A DNA stretch of 64,000 nucleotides. Source: Bacteroidia bacterium. GTDB taxonomy: Bacteria > Bacteroidota > Bacteroidia > 2-12-FULL-35-15. A program made the translations under genes and the position numbers. The stretch spans positions 45,194 through 109,193 of the forward strand of contig JAGVJJ010000008.1 of NCBI GenBank assembly GCA_020051175.1, in the 5' to 3' direction. The notes beneath the pieces are model-generated. The model did no database searches. It saw only the letters and a list, made by a program, of their open reading frames with translations, and had not been told where the DNA came from. This document shows positions 46,401 to 55,683 of this stretch, piece by piece (positions within the stretch are counted from its first letter, which is position 1; every line of letters starts with the position of its first letter).

Positions 46401-46912
46401 CTATTGCTGTGGTTACTGCAGCTGAATATACTATACAGAAAGGAAGCAGCACACAGCTTACTGCAACAGGTGGTAGCACTTTTCAGTGGAGCCCGGCAAC
46501 ATCATTAAGTTGTGCTGATTGTGATGGTCCGGTTGCAAGCCCCCAGCAAACTACTTTGTATTGTGTAGAGGTTGCTGATAGCAATAATTGTATAGATAGC
46601 GCCTGTATAACCATTGAAGTAGTTACTCCTTGCAGTGATTTAACAGTTCCTACCGCATTCTCACCCAATGGTGACGGGTACAACGATAAGTTTTATTTGC
46701 AGGGCTGGAACAGTTGTATTATAGAATTTTCCTTTATGATATTCGACCGCTGGGGCGAAAAAGTATTCCAGGCAAACGATGGCAATCAGTCATGGGACGG
46801 TACTTTCAATGGAAAGGCAATGGATCCTGCGGTGTTTGTTTATTACCTCAATGCCACACTGAATAATGGAGAAAAGCTGACTAAAAAAGGAAATATATCT
46901 CTGATCAAATAA
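43481..46912 (+). CDS. T9SS type-B exported protein: two Gly-rich modules plus PKD repeats
   Basis: 1143 residues from ATG 43481, with a signal peptide ending CLSAQ (~30). Two Gly-rich modules follow. The first opens WTVPPCVTTVTIEAWGAQGG (~50-290) and the second QTFTVPPNITSITVEAWGAG (~305-480), so they look like an internal duplication. Next comes an Ig-like domain, then about five PKD domains with the WDFGDGS/WSWDFGDAS motif (~560-980). The C-terminal ~90 residues (VPTAFSPNGDGYNDKFYLQG ... FDRWGEKVF ... SWDGTFNGK) form a gliding-motility type-B T9SS domain. It is a surface adhesin-like protein, with no enzymatic residues. The Gly-rich module resembles the tip of the fibre protein at 59 kb. 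Confidence 0.9.
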   Translation: MKSNRCNIYLIRYIFYSLIFFSLFPVCLSAQSVTFNNTNTGATGTIQTWTVPPCVTTVTIEAWGAQGGGGNAGPGGLGARMKGDFSVTPGQVLRILVGQMGTQCGTEGGGGGGTFVTDNSNTPLIIAGGGGGSARGSVGLGGTTNTCGLDGQDPGAGFSTGGCAGNGGGVTSGCASGGGLLTNGGSNGSSSPCTSAPGGGMSFVNGGNGGTANCSFCNGVNADGGFGGGGATFGAADRGGGGGGGYSGGGAGAGSNGTEGGGGGGGSYNNGTNQSNASAEHEGHGLVQITWNTAVYYYTGSAQTFTVPPNITSITVEAWGAGGGGYSGGGGGGAGGGYGKDVVTVIPGNTYSVVVGQGGVHNVGDNDSCRAGSGGASNFGNGLVVATGGQGGKKSDSNPCSAPGIAAGGTSTATVNVNGGDGASAPASQCCPGTGGNGGGPGGGLGGGPDMPGNFPGGGAGGGSNNILAKDGADGFIKISWSYDTITLTGDTVICYGEYATLTASGGVSYLWNTGDTTSVIIVSPATTATYTLIATNNGGCADTLTINVIVNAMPVANFTQSNVCLGAVTNFTDLSSVAPPASIISYEWDFGDGSAYSSVQNPSHTYASAGIFNISLVAATAYCVDTMLSQVAVYDAPVSGFTALNGCLNDSTHFTNTTVPPSINGIATWIWDFGDGSIPDATSWEPGHLYSFPGSYTVTLIVNSTYGCADTSVTAVSIYSNPAAGFASSEACLNQTTAFNDLTAGTIASWSWDFGDASPVNTTQNPNHIYAIEGTYQASLIVVDNNGCRDTVIQSVVAHPLPDAQFSVANSCEGAFVQFTSQSTIASPDVIQVWSWNFGDGTTVNNQNTSHLYSASGSYNVQLNVVSGFGCEDSVSRTITLNPRPEVNFTALDTMGCTPQCTSFLSVVTNGTVQWDWDFGDGTSGSNQQNPAHCYDNTSPGPTDYTVSLAVTSDSGCTTTIIMDDYITVFPKPIAVVTAAEYTIQKGSSTQLTATGGSTFQWSPATSLSCADCDGPVASPQQTTLYCVEVADSNNCIDSACITIEVVTPCSDLTVPTAFSPNGDGYNDKFYLQGWNSCIIEFSFMIFDRWGEKVFQANDGNQSWDGTFNGKAMDPAVFVYYLNATLNNGEKLTKKGNISLIK

Positions 46913-46951
46913 GTTTAAACGAACATTCACCTATAAGTTCATTATTCATTG

Positions 46952-46970
46952 ACAGGAAATAATTTTCTGT
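46952..46970. terminator. Weak hairpin between convergent genes
   Basis: ACAGGAAA (46952-46959) pairs with TTTTCTGT (46963-46970) with one G-U pair and a three-base loop. No T-run follows, so terminator activity is doubtful. Confidence 0.25.
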
Positions 46971-47003
46971 TATCTGAGTAATATGTTGGATGCTGCTATA
47001 GCA

Positions 47004-47870
47004 TTACGGACAGATCTCCTGAACATTCTTTTTAATTTTTGCGGCCAGCTCATCGGTTGGTAAATCATTCCTTTCTGTGCCAAAAGGATCTTCTATTTCT
47101 TCAGCAAGCAGCTCAAGGCTTGCAAAAGCATAGAACACAAACAGCACAATTGGAATACTGAGCCAGTGAAGATCATGAATCAGCCCAAGTGGAAGTGTAA
47201 GTATATAAATAAAAATAATCCGTTTAATAAATGTGCTGTAAGAGTATGGGATGGGGGTTTTTTTGATACGCTCGCAGGCACCCGCCACATTTGTGAAAGA
47301 GCGAAGCTCTTCGTTTAAAACAATAAGTTTATCTTCAGAAATAATGCCTTGTCTCACCAGCTTGTCTGCTTCTACATACATCTGTAATGCAATCCGGTTG
47401 GGGACATGCTTTGCTTTTTTAAGATCGCTTATTCTCAGCTCTTCGTATTCTTCCAGTTCGTTCTCATCAAATCCATTTCTTAAATGTTCTTTTAAAGCAA
47501 ATGCATAATTGCCGATGAGTTTCCTGAAATGTACTTTTGATTCTTTGTTTGCGGCAGGCACAAAAGCATCAATTTTAAGCATAAGGTTTCGGCTGTTGTT
47601 TACAAGCTCTCCCCACAATCTTCGGCCTTCCCACCACCTGTCGTATGCTGTGTTGGTCCTGAATACAAGTAGCAGTGAAATAACAAAACCTACAAGAGAA
47701 TGCATGATTGTTGTGCTTTTTAAAACCACAATGTCCTTTTCGTCAAGATAGCAGAAGAGTGCTGTAAATCCTGTAAGTACTGCCATTGCAGGTATGAGCA
47801 TCCTGAATGTATCACTCTTGTGAAAATTAAATATCAGAGTGAACCAGTCTTTAGGATTATAAGCTTTCAT
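47004..47870 (-). CDS. Bestrophin-like ion channel protein
   Basis: 288 residues from ATG 47870 (MKAYNPKDWFTLIFNFHKSDTF), chosen because the earlier ATG at 47915 lies inside a strong terminator hairpin of the upstream gene. It has the bestrophin/UPF0187 (YneE) pattern: HKSDTFRMLIPAM, FRTNTAYDRWWEGRRLWGEL, and the C-terminal DPFGTERNDLP motif. There are about four transmembrane segments. Bacterial members form pentameric anion or cation channels in the inner membrane. It is downstream of aconitase but probably transcribed separately. Confidence 0.9.
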   Translation of the reverse strand: MKAYNPKDWFTLIFNFHKSDTFRMLIPAMAVLTGFTALFCYLDEKDIVVLKSTTIMHSLVGFVISLLLVFRTNTAYDRWWEGRRLWGELVNNSRNLMLKIDAFVPAANKESKVHFRKLIGNYAFALKEHLRNGFDENELEEYEELRISDLKKAKHVPNRIALQMYVEADKLVRQGIISEDKLIVLNEELRSFTNVAGACERIKKTPIPYSYSTFIKRIIFIYILTLPLGLIHDLHWLSIPIVLFVFYAFASLELLAEEIEDPFGTERNDLPTDELAAKIKKNVQEICP

Positions 47871-47891
47871 AATGTCAAATGCGTTTTTAAA

Positions 47892-47928
47892 ATAAGAATG
47901 TCCCGTGAAATTCATGGGACATTCTTAT
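47892..47928 (-). terminator. Terminator of the aconitase gene
   Basis: Perfect 13-bp arms ATAAGAATGTCCC (47892-47904) and GGGACATTCTTAT (47916-47928), extended inwards by a G-U pair and four further pairs. In the minus direction the hairpin is followed by TTTTAAAAA. It lies 41 bases after the aconitase stop. Confidence 0.75.
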
Positions 47929-47969
47929 AAAGTATCTTTTCCTCACCTTTGTTGAGGTTGAACGGCATT

Positions 47970-50237
47970 TTATGCCTTAACATTAGCACGGATAATATTT
48001 AAAGCGCCACCCGCTTTAAACCATTCGATCTGCTGCTCATTGTAAGTGTGGTTCACTTTGATTTCATCTTTGCTTCCGTCAGCATGCTGTAATACCAGTT
48101 TTAATGGGGTATTAGGAGCAAAGGTGGTCAATCCAACAATGTCAATCAAATCATCCTCCTGGATTTTATCATAGTCTGCTTTGTCAGCAAATGTCAACGC
48201 AAGCATTCCCTGTTTTTTTAGGTTGGTTTCATGAATACGTGCAAATGATTTAACAAGTACTGCACGTACACCAAGGAAACGAGGCTCCATAGCTGCATGC
48301 TCACGCGATGAGCCTTCGCCATAGTTTTCATCACCAACTACAATAGAGCCAATCCCTTTGGCTTTATATGCGCGCTGAACAGCAGGTACCGCACCATACT
48401 CGCCAGTAAGCTGGTTTTTTACAGAATCTGTTTTGTCATTGAAATAGTTGATAGCACCAATCAGCATGTTGTTGGAAATATTGTCCAGGTGCCCGCGGTA
48501 TTTCAGCCATGGACCTGCCATAGAAATATGGTCGGTAGTACATTTTCCTTTTGCCTTGATAAGAAGTCGTAAGTTCTTTAAATCAATACCTTCCCACGCT
48601 GCAAATGGATCAAGTAACTGCAAGCGGTCTGATGTAGGTGATACAATAATGTTTACCGTACTTCCGTCTTTTGCCGGAGCCTGGTACCCGGCATCTTCCA
48701 CAGCAAAACCTTTTAAAGGCATTTCAATACCCTGAGGCTCTTTTAATTTTATTTTTTCACCTTTGGGAGTTGTTAAATAGTCTGTTATAGGGTTAAATGA
48801 TAAATCGCCAGCAATTGCAAATGCAGTAACTATTTCTGGAGACGCAACAAAGGCATGTGTGTTTGGGTTACCATCATTACGTTTTGCAAAGTTCCTGTTG
48901 AACGATGTAATGATAGAATTTTTTCGGTTCGGGTCATCTGTATGGCGCGCCCACTGACCAATACATGGTCCGCATGCGTTTGCCATTACAACACCGCCCA
49001 TTTTATCAAATGTATTCAGGTATCCATCGCGGTCAACAGTATAACGAACCAGCTCAGAGCCCGGTGTAATGGTATATTCCGCGGCAGCTTTAATACCGGC
49101 ATCTACCGCTTGTCTGGCCACCGATGCAGCTCTTGTAATATCTTCATAGGAGGAGTTGGTGCAGGAGCCAATCAAACCAACTTCCAGTTTTGAAGGCCAT
49201 CCGTTTTCTTTAACAGCTTGTGCAAATTTAGAAAGCGGCCATGCCAAATCCGGTGTAAACGGACCATTGATGTGCGGTTCCAGCTCTGATAAATTGATTT
49301 CTATTACCTCGTCAAAATATTTTGCAGGGTCGTTGTATACTTCTTCGTCACCGCGCAGGTGTGCTGCAACTTTATCTGCTGCTGCCGCAATATCTGCACG
49401 TTCAGTGCCTTTCAGGTACTCAGCCATTTTCTCATCATAACAGAATAGGGAAGTGGTAGCTCCGATTTCTGCTCCCATGTTACAGATAGTTCCTTTGCCT
49501 GTGCAGGATAATGAATCAGCCCCGGGGCCAAAATATTCAAGAATAGCATTTGTTCCACCTTTTACAGTAAGGATACCAGCTACTTTAAGGATAATGTCTT
49601 TGGACGAAGTCCAGCCGCTTAGTTTACCTGTAAGCTTTACACCAATCAGTTTAGGGAATTTCAGCTCCCATGGTAATCCTGCCATTACATCACAGGCATC
49701 AGCACCACCAACACCAATGGCAATCATGCCAAGGCCACCTGCATTCACTGTATGAGAATCTGTTCCAATCATCATTCCGCCCGGGAATGCATAGTTTTCC
49801 AGCAATACCTGGTGGATGATACCAGCACCTGGTTTCCAGAAACCAATTCCATATTTGTTGGATACTGATGAAAGGAAATCATACACTTCTTTATTTTTAT
49901 CAAGAGCAGTATTCAAATCGGCTACAGCCCCGGTTTTTGCCTGTATAAGGTGGTCGCAGTGAACCGTAGAAGGTACAGCTACTTTTGGCCGGCCAGCCTG
50001 CATAAACTGCAGCAATGCCATCTGTGCCGTTGCATCCTGCATGGCAACACGATCCGGGTTAAAGTCTACGTATGATTTTTGACGCTCAAATGCTTTCGCA
50101 GGAAGCGCTTCCGCAAGATGTGCATAAAGTATTTTTTCGGTGAGCGTTAACGGACGATTCAATAATTTACGTGCAGCTTGTACCTTCGCAGGTAATTTTT
50201 CATAAAGCTCCTGAATCATTTCAATGTCAAATGCCAT
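47970..50237 (-). CDS. acnA: Aconitate hydratase (mitochondrial-type)
   Basis: 755 residues, the length of the mitochondrial-type aconitase family. The [4Fe-4S] cluster Cys residues are in [13 protein letters not shown] and [10 protein letters not shown]. Other motifs are [24 protein letters not shown] and the C-terminal swivel domain with [22 protein letters not shown]. It converts citrate to isocitrate in the TCA cycle. It is monocistronic, with a strong hairpin after the stop. A TATCTTTG -7 element (50312-50319, minus strand) lies ~75 bases upstream. The symbol follows general usage and does not imply the E. coli AcnA subtype. Confidence 0.95.
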   Translation of the reverse strand: MAFDIEMIQELYEKLPAKVQAARKLLNRPLTLTEKILYAHLAEALPAKAFERQKSYVDFNPDRVAMQDATAQMALLQFMQAGRPKVAVPSTVHCDHLIQAKTGAVADLNTALDKNKEVYDFLSSVSNKYGIGFWKPGAGIIHQVLLENYAFPGGMMIGTDSHTVNAGGLGMIAIGVGGADACDVMAGLPWELKFPKLIGVKLTGKLSGWTSSKDIILKVAGILTVKGGTNAILEYFGPGADSLSCTGKGTICNMGAEIGATTSLFCYDEKMAEYLKGTERADIAAAADKVAAHLRGDEEVYNDPAKYFDEVIEINLSELEPHINGPFTPDLAWPLSKFAQAVKENGWPSKLEVGLIGSCTNSSYEDITRAASVARQAVDAGIKAAAEYTITPGSELVRYTVDRDGYLNTFDKMGGVVMANACGPCIGQWARHTDDPNRKNSIITSFNRNFAKRNDGNPNTHAFVASPEIVTAFAIAGDLSFNPITDYLTTPKGEKIKLKEPQGIEMPLKGFAVEDAGYQAPAKDGSTVNIIVSPTSDRLQLLDPFAAWEGIDLKNLRLLIKAKGKCTTDHISMAGPWLKYRGHLDNISNNMLIGAINYFNDKTDSVKNQLTGEYGAVPAVQRAYKAKGIGSIVVGDENYGEGSSREHAAMEPRFLGVRAVLVKSFARIHETNLKKQGMLALTFADKADYDKIQEDDLIDIVGLTTFAPNTPLKLVLQHADGSKDEIKVNHTYNEQQIEWFKAGGALNIIRANVKA

Positions 50238-50311
50238 AGTAGTAAAATTTTAATTTTTTGAGTTTGTGTAGTAAAATAGCAATACCAAAAACAGGGTATA
50301 ATTTGCGGGTA

Positions 50312-50319
50312 CAAAGATA
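50312..50319 (-). promoter_or_regulatory. -7 promoter element of aconitase
   Basis: TATCTTTG on the minus strand (CAAAGATA on plus), an exact TAnnTTTG match, giving an untranslated leader of about 70 bases. Confidence 0.45.
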
Positions 50320-50458
50320 GCGCTATTGTTGGAAACAACCTCTATATTTTATGCAAAAAATGATTGTCAGGAGGGGTGAGGGACAGCAACCTGACACAAA
50401 AGCTCTGAAAACAATATATTCGAAAAATGTTTTGCTTCTATTTGTCTGATTTTCAGTA

Positions 50459-51103
50459 TTATTCTACGTAGGTGGGGGTGTTGCAGGTTTCTGTCTTTGG
50501 TACAAATTCATATTTTAACCCTATCCGGAGCTCAATTGTTTTATTCCTTACCTCCAGCCCCGAGGTTTTGTATGCAGGCATAATAATATCGGGGTTATAA
50601 AAGGCTTCCGTAAAAAATTTGAAATTGCTGTAGCTCACAAATTCAATACCTCCTCCACCTGCTGCGCTAACATGCAGTGGCAAAAACTTCCCAGTAATTG
50701 CAGGGGAAGCAGTACCCTGGGATAAATTGTATTCCAGCCTTGGTCCAATCAATACATAAGGGATAATGCGGTACATCTCGTAACGCAGTTTCAGGTAATT
50801 GTTCCAGCAAAGGTATTGCAGTTTGTTGTAATAATTGGCCTCCGGCTGCTTATCACGGGAGCCTTTTTCATTGTATTGGATTTCGCTTACCCAGCGGGCA
50901 TAATTACCACTGAAGAACTCAAAGAATATGCTTCCGTTGGGGCCAATGATGTAGTTTTTACGGGAAACGGAAAGGGGATCTGTGAAGTAGAATTTTTGGT
51001 TCCCCAAAGAGCCACCTGCCGTTATACCTATACTGTTCAGGAATTGCGCCTCAGATTGAAAAGCGGCTAAAATGAACAGGAATAAAAATAGTGCTTTTTT
51101 CAT
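50459..51103 (-). CDS. Outer-membrane beta-barrel protein (PorT-like family)
   Basis: 214 residues with a signal peptide (1-19, ending SEAQ). The mature part has alternating amphipathic strands (SIFFEFFSGNYARWVSEIQ, YNKLQYLCWNNYLKLRYE, KFFTEAFYNPDII) and resembles the 'outer membrane beta-barrel' PorT-like family of Bacteroidota. It ends in a short Cys-containing tail after the last strand. The role is not known, and it need not be in T9SS. It lies 20 bases after fabD on the same strand, an operon with no evident functional link. Confidence 0.8.
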   Translation of the reverse strand: MKKALFLFLFILAAFQSEAQFLNSIGITAGGSLGNQKFYFTDPLSVSRKNYIIGPNGSIFFEFFSGNYARWVSEIQYNEKGSRDKQPEANYYNKLQYLCWNNYLKLRYEMYRIIPYVLIGPRLEYNLSQGTASPAITGKFLPLHVSAAGGGGIEFVSYSNFKFFTEAFYNPDIIMPAYKTSGLEVRNKTIELRIGLKYEFVPKTETCNTPTYVE

Positions 51104-51123
51104 ACTCTCTAAACGTATAAAGA

Positions 51124-52032
51124 CTATGCCATATTGTTTTGCGGTAACACTGCGCTTGATGCTTCAACGGCTGGACTGATTTTCTTCACCAATCCCTGCA
51201 ATACCTTTCCTGGTCCCACCTCTATAAAGTTAGTTGCTCCGTCAGCTACCATTTGCTGTACTGTTTGCGTCCATTTTACAGGTGCTGTAAGCTGTGATAT
51301 CAGGTTGGCTTTGATTTCTGATGGGTTTGAAACCGCTTTTGCTGTTACATTTTGATATACCGGACAAATAGGTTGGTTGAAAGTTGTGGCGTTAATTGCA
51401 GCTTCCAGTTCTATACGTGCCGGCTCCATTAGCGGGGAATGAAATGCACCACCCACCGGCAATACAAGTGCTCTTTTTGCGCCTGCGGCTTTTAATTTTT
51501 CACAAGCGGTATTTATACCGTTGATGGAACCCGAAATCACGAGTTGGCCCGGACTGTTATAGTTTGCCGCTACTACCACTTCACCGCTTTGGGTGACTTC
51601 TGCACAAATATCTTCAATGATTTTATCATCAAGGTTTAATATAGCCGCCATGGTGGAAGGATTCCGTTCGCAGGCCTTTTGCATGGCCATAGCGCGTTTT
51701 GATACCAATACAAGTGCATCCTCAAATGAAAGTGTTTGGTTGGCAACCAATGCCGAAAATTCACCCAGGCTGTGACCGGCAACCATATCCGGCTGCAGGC
51801 TGCTGCCTAGGGTTTTGGCAAGTATTACGGAGTGTAAAAATATAGCGGGTTGTGTAACATTGGTTTGCTTTAGCGCTTCATCTGTACCTGTAAACATGGT
51901 ATCTGTTATACGAAAACCAAGTATATCATTGGCTTTCTCAAATAGTTCTTTTGCTATGGCCGAGTTCTCGTATAAATCTTTCCCCATTCCTGAAAATTGG
52001 GAACCCTGACCTGGAAATACATATGCTTTCAT
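51124..52032 (-). CDS. fabD: Malonyl-CoA:ACP transacylase
   Basis: 302 residues. It has FPGQGSQ near the N-terminus, the nucleophile motif GHSLGE (Ser88) and the catalytic His in GGAFHSPLM (~199). It loads malonyl groups from CoA onto acyl carrier protein for fatty-acid synthesis in the cytoplasm. Normal family length with a clear ATG. The neighbouring fatty-acid genes usually found with fabD are absent, and a beta-barrel gene follows 20 bases downstream. Confidence 0.96.
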   Translation of the reverse strand: MKAYVFPGQGSQFSGMGKDLYENSAIAKELFEKANDILGFRITDTMFTGTDEALKQTNVTQPAIFLHSVILAKTLGSSLQPDMVAGHSLGEFSALVANQTLSFEDALVLVSKRAMAMQKACERNPSTMAAILNLDDKIIEDICAEVTQSGEVVVAANYNSPGQLVISGSINGINTACEKLKAAGAKRALVLPVGGAFHSPLMEPARIELEAAINATTFNQPICPVYQNVTAKAVSNPSEIKANLISQLTAPVKWTQTVQQMVADGATNFIEVGPGKVLQGLVKKISPAVEASSAVLPQNNMA

Positions 52033-52172
52033 GTGATATAAGTTTTAATATGAATACAAACTCAATATTACTAAAATATTGAAAAAGAAAGGCTGTTTAA
52101 ATGCTCTTTTTATCCACAGCAACCTGGTAAAAAAACACAGCAGAAAAAGAGATTTTGAAATGAAAAACGTTT

Positions 52173-53987
52173 CTACTTTATGACGGTTTTTATCACTTTC
52201 TGAAACGAAGAATTTCCAACTCTTACCAGGTAAGCGCCCTTTGGATAATTGAATATGTCCATTGTGGTGTTGAATGTGAGTGCCGTTGAAGCTATTTGCT
52301 TGCCCGTAATATGTTTTCCCGCAATATCAAACAGGTCTATGGTAATATAACCATCAACAGCAAGGTTGGAGCCTGTAATTGTCAACTGGTTTTCAACCTG
52401 GTAAACCGAAAAAATTCCATGTGGTTTTTGCTCTTTAATCCCTGAAAAAGAAGTCATGTCAAATGCAAAAATCCTTGTTCTTGTTTTGGTTGCATCCCTG
52501 TACATGCCGGTGTGCCAGAATGTGTGTCCATCGGGATCAAGGCTTGTTTGGGAATAATCGCCCCAACGTTCAATATAGGGTTGTGAACTTTGGCCTGCTA
52601 TGGCAATCTGTTCGTTAAAAGTAAAAACACCCGGTGGATCGCTGGCCAGCCTTCCTGTATACCCAATACTTGGGTAGGTATTTATGCCGGATATGGAGTA
52701 AGCAATTCCTATGTTCCCATCATCATCCATAGCCATGCTTGCTACCCACCTGCTTTCTGTGTCAGGTGCGTATGTCCCTTGCTGATAAATGGTCCAGTCA
52801 CCGCTTGTAGTGCTTTGTCTCAATTCATACCACCTGATAGCCGCATGGTTTGCTGAGTCCGGTTCTGCAATATTTACAGCACAGCAAAGAAGCACAGAAT
52901 TATACCCGGGCCATATTCTGTATGGTGCGCGTTGCATAAATGTCCCTGTAATGCCATCCAATAGCTGTGTTTCATTCTTTTGCGGTATGTCCTGGTAAAT
53001 AAAAGAAAAATGAGAGTTGAAAGGGGCTGTGTCCAAGGTGTCGAGGGCAATGGAAGTGTTGGATGGTGTTACCCAGTCTGTCGTCATCGATAAAATATGT
53101 ATTCTGTCAGCATTGCCCCAGCTATCATCTTCCATAATGAAGAAATAGGCCGGTGTTCCGTTGGGTGGCAGCTGGCCTTCAGCATCGGCTCCTAAGGGCG
53201 AAAAGAAACCATTGTCAGCAAAGCTCGGAATGCTTTTTACGATCATGCCGGCTGTGCTATCCCCCGCAATCATTTTGTTCCTGTCGAAAACAACAAGCTT
53301 TTTGTCCTGTGCATTGTAGCTCAAATAGTATCCGTCAGGCCAGATAGAAAGCCGTGGATAGTCAACAAAATCAATACTGCTTGGGATAAATGAATATTTA
53401 TAGAATGTTCCGGTAGGGTCCGGAGTGGTTGAAACAGCCATAAAGATTTCCCGTGTATCAACTTGTATCTGGCTGATGAGCCATCTGTCGGCAAATCTAT
53501 CGTACAACACTACAGGATCGCCATTTCCATTACTTCCTGCCCACATGCTGCTTAAATCCATTTCTGCAATTAGAGGGGTGCCGTTTTTGTCATAAACACG
53601 ATAAGAGAAATTGATGGCCTGAACAAAATGGTTTGGTCCTGCTGCACCAGATGGATCGTACGGACCTCCTATTCCATCTGCAATATTACCCTGTCCCTGC
53701 CAGTTTACCAGTGTTCCGGCAGAAACCCTGTTGCCATGCTGCTTTTGTATTACCGGATCCGGAGTAAATGGGGAGTCCTTTTTTTTATTGCGGGTGCGGC
53801 TTTTCCTCTCCGTTGGTTTTCTTTCTCTTTTATGATAGGCGGGATGTTTTTTAGCGAGCTCTTTCAACGGTTCTGAAACCGAAAAGCTTGTACATCTGTT
53901 AAAGTAAACATCCTGAACGGCTGGTTTTTGTGAGAACAAGAATGTGTGCATAAAAATGCAAAACAGAAAAGAGACGGATTTTTTCAT
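52173..53987 (-). CDS. T9SS-exported protein, type-A sorting domain
   Basis: 604 residues with a signal peptide (1-~19). A basic, Lys/Arg-rich region (~45-75) resembles a propeptide. The main domain begins VSAGTLVNWQGQGNIADGI and shows a repetitive beta-rich pattern compatible with a propeller (VVLYDRFADRWLISQIQV, SRWVASMAMDDDGNIGIAYS). No catalytic motif is recognised. The C-terminal ~75 residues (QVENQLTITGSNL ... YPKGAYLVRVGNSSFQKVIK) form a type-A T9SS sorting domain. Single gene. The function is unknown; secreted or surface-attached. Confidence 0.82.
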   Translation of the reverse strand: MKKSVSFLFCIFMHTFLFSQKPAVQDVYFNRCTSFSVSEPLKELAKKHPAYHKRERKPTERKSRTRNKKKDSPFTPDPVIQKQHGNRVSAGTLVNWQGQGNIADGIGGPYDPSGAAGPNHFVQAINFSYRVYDKNGTPLIAEMDLSSMWAGSNGNGDPVVLYDRFADRWLISQIQVDTREIFMAVSTTPDPTGTFYKYSFIPSSIDFVDYPRLSIWPDGYYLSYNAQDKKLVVFDRNKMIAGDSTAGMIVKSIPSFADNGFFSPLGADAEGQLPPNGTPAYFFIMEDDSWGNADRIHILSMTTDWVTPSNTSIALDTLDTAPFNSHFSFIYQDIPQKNETQLLDGITGTFMQRAPYRIWPGYNSVLLCCAVNIAEPDSANHAAIRWYELRQSTTSGDWTIYQQGTYAPDTESRWVASMAMDDDGNIGIAYSISGINTYPSIGYTGRLASDPPGVFTFNEQIAIAGQSSQPYIERWGDYSQTSLDPDGHTFWHTGMYRDATKTRTRIFAFDMTSFSGIKEQKPHGIFSVYQVENQLTITGSNLAVDGYITIDLFDIAGKHITGKQIASTALTFNTTMDIFNYPKGAYLVRVGNSSFQKVIKTVIK

Positions 53988-54039
53988 AGACTTATAAAGT
54001 GATGTTCAGGCACCAATAGTAAATAAATTCCCGCAAAAT

Positions 54040-54079
54040 AAAAAACGGGGTTATTCGAAAGAACTACCCCGTTTTTTTT
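54040..54079. terminator. Strong bidirectional rho-independent terminator
   Basis: AAAAAACGGGGT (54040-54051) and ACCCCGTTTTTT (54066-54077) are perfect 12-bp arms around a 14-base loop, with T-runs on both strands. It terminates the BI-1 gene on the minus strand (stop at 54096). Confidence 0.9.
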
Positions 54080-54095
54080 AAGTGTTAAAATGATC

Positions 54096-54812
54096 TTACT
54101 TCCTGTCGCCAAACAAACGTAGCATCATCAGGAATAGATTGATGAAATCCAGGTAAAGATTTAAAGCTCCCATAATCACAAGTTTTCCTGCAGATGCAGT
54201 ACCTAATTCTACACCAGCACCTATATTTTTTAACTTTTGTACATCGTACGCTGTTAACCCTGTAAATACCAATACGCCAATAAAGCTGATAATGTATGAC
54301 ATACCATCACTTTGAAGAAAAAGGTTTATAAGACTGGCAATAACAATCCCTACAAGGCCCATCATCATAATGGAACCAAATTTAGTAAGGTCGGTTTTTG
54401 TAGTATATCCTACAAGCGCCATTGTTCCAAACATGCCTGAAGCGGCAAGGAATGTACCATAAATGGAGCTTTCTGTATATCTAAGGAATATAAAGCTGAG
54501 GCTCATTCCCATTACTGCGGAGAATGAAAGGAATAAAAATAATAATATCGGGTAAGAGATACGGTTTATTCCAAACGACATAATCAGTACAAAAGCTAAT
54601 GGTGAGAACATTACAATATAGCCTAGTCCCGTAATTCGGCCAAACTCATTTCTCAGCAGAGAAAAAAGCTCTGCATTGTTACCAAAATAATAAGATACTA
54701 TTGATGTTATAGCCAAAGCAGCAAACATCCATGAGAACACACTCGACATAAATGTTTTGGACAAAGCTTTGGTTTGATCCGTTTGAACGTAGTTAAAATT
54801 TGAAGTTTCCAT
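54096..54812 (-). CDS. Bax inhibitor-1/YccA family membrane protein
   Basis: 238 residues with seven transmembrane segments. It has the family patterns FMSSVFSWMFAALAITSIVSYY near the N-terminus and FTGLTAYDVQKLKNIG near the C-terminus (acidic residues of the pH/calcium-sensing pore). Inner membrane. Bacterial members act as pH-sensitive calcium leaks or affect membrane-protease (FtsH) quality control. It has its own well-formed promoter and terminator. Confidence 0.92.
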   Translation of the reverse strand: METSNFNYVQTDQTKALSKTFMSSVFSWMFAALAITSIVSYYFGNNAELFSLLRNEFGRITGLGYIVMFSPLAFVLIMSFGINRISYPILLFLFLSFSAVMGMSLSFIFLRYTESSIYGTFLAASGMFGTMALVGYTTKTDLTKFGSIMMMGLVGIVIASLINLFLQSDGMSYIISFIGVLVFTGLTAYDVQKLKNIGAGVELGTASAGKLVIMGALNLYLDFINLFLMMLRLFGDRK

Positions 54813-54844
54813 ATATAAATTTATTTTTTTTATTTTTAGTTCTA

Positions 54845-54877
54845 CAAAGATAATACCGGTTTACCTTATTCTGCAAA
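54845..54877 (-). promoter_or_regulatory. Bacteroidota promoter of the BI-1 gene
   Basis: On the minus strand TTTG (54874-54877), 21-base spacer, TATCTTTG (54845-54852), giving a leader of roughly 30 bases before ATG 54812. Confidence 0.65.
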
Positions 54878-54907
54878 AATGTCAGTTTTTGACGTTTTTT
54901 AACATCT

Positions 54908-55531
54908 TTAATGCAACTTAGAGCCTATCAGGTTAATAAATTCTGAACGGGTGGTATCTTTTAAAAATTCCCCCGTAAATGCCGAGGTGGTAGTTACCGA
55001 ATTTTGTTTTTGTATACCACGCATCTGCATGCACAGGTGTGAACACTCAATAACTACTGCCACTCCAAGTGGTTTTAGGGTGTTTTCAATACAATCGCGT
55101 ATTTCGGTTGTAAGTCGCTCCTGCACTTGCAACCTGCGGGCAAATGCATCAACAACGCGTGGAATCTTGCTTAAGCCAACTATGTGGCCGTTCGGAATAT
55201 AAGCAACGTGAGCTTTTCCAAAAAACGGCAACAAGTGATGCTCGCACATGCTGTAAACCTCTATATCCTTTACAATTACCATTTGCTTGTAATCTTCTTC
55301 AAACATGGCACTTTTAAGGATTTCTTCAGGGTTTAAATCATAACCGTGCGTTAAAAACTGTATGGCTTTGGCTACGCGCTCAGGTGTTTTTAAAAGCCCT
55401 TCTCTGCCGGGGTTCTCACCAATGTCTGTTAAAATGGTTTTGTATTTAGTAGCTATATTATCGATCAGTTTAAGGTTATACCTGTCTATTTTGGTATAGC
55501 CTTGTACATCGTCAAACTCGTCATGTCCCAT
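54908..55531 (-). CDS. folE: GTP cyclohydrolase I
   Basis: 207 residues. Zinc and active-site motifs are [13 protein letters not shown] (Cys and His) and [10 protein letters not shown]. It also has [23 protein letters not shown] and TSAFTG. It makes 7,8-dihydroneopterin triphosphate from GTP, the entry point of folate, biopterin and queuosine. queD lies upstream on the same strand (~140-base gap filled with short repeats), fitting a shared pterin route. Confidence 0.97.
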   Translation of the reverse strand: MGHDEFDDVQGYTKIDRYNLKLIDNIATKYKTILTDIGENPGREGLLKTPERVAKAIQFLTHGYDLNPEEILKSAMFEEDYKQMVIVKDIEVYSMCEHHLLPFFGKAHVAYIPNGHIVGLSKIPRVVDAFARRLQVQERLTTEIRDCIENTLKPLGVAVVIECSHLCMQMRGIQKQNSVTTTSAFTGEFLKDTTRSEFINLIGSKLH

Positions 55532-55553
55532 ATTTTTATGTCTTATTAGTTAA

Positions 55554-55683
55554 TGGTTGTTGAGTTACTTATCAGTTATCAGTTAACGGTTATTAGTTAT
55601 TGGGTTAACTTTATCGTTGCATGTTATACACAATATTCCAAATAAACCAATGAACCAATGAACAAGTGAACCAATCAACCAAA
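55554..55683. repeat. Short degenerate repeat tracts between queD and folE
   Basis: Two tracts. At ~55554-55610, TTATCAGTTATCAGTTAACGG-like text reiterates a ~9-base unit. At ~55647-55681, CCAATGAACCAATGAAC and related 8-9-base units are repeated. Non-coding. Confidence 0.55.
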
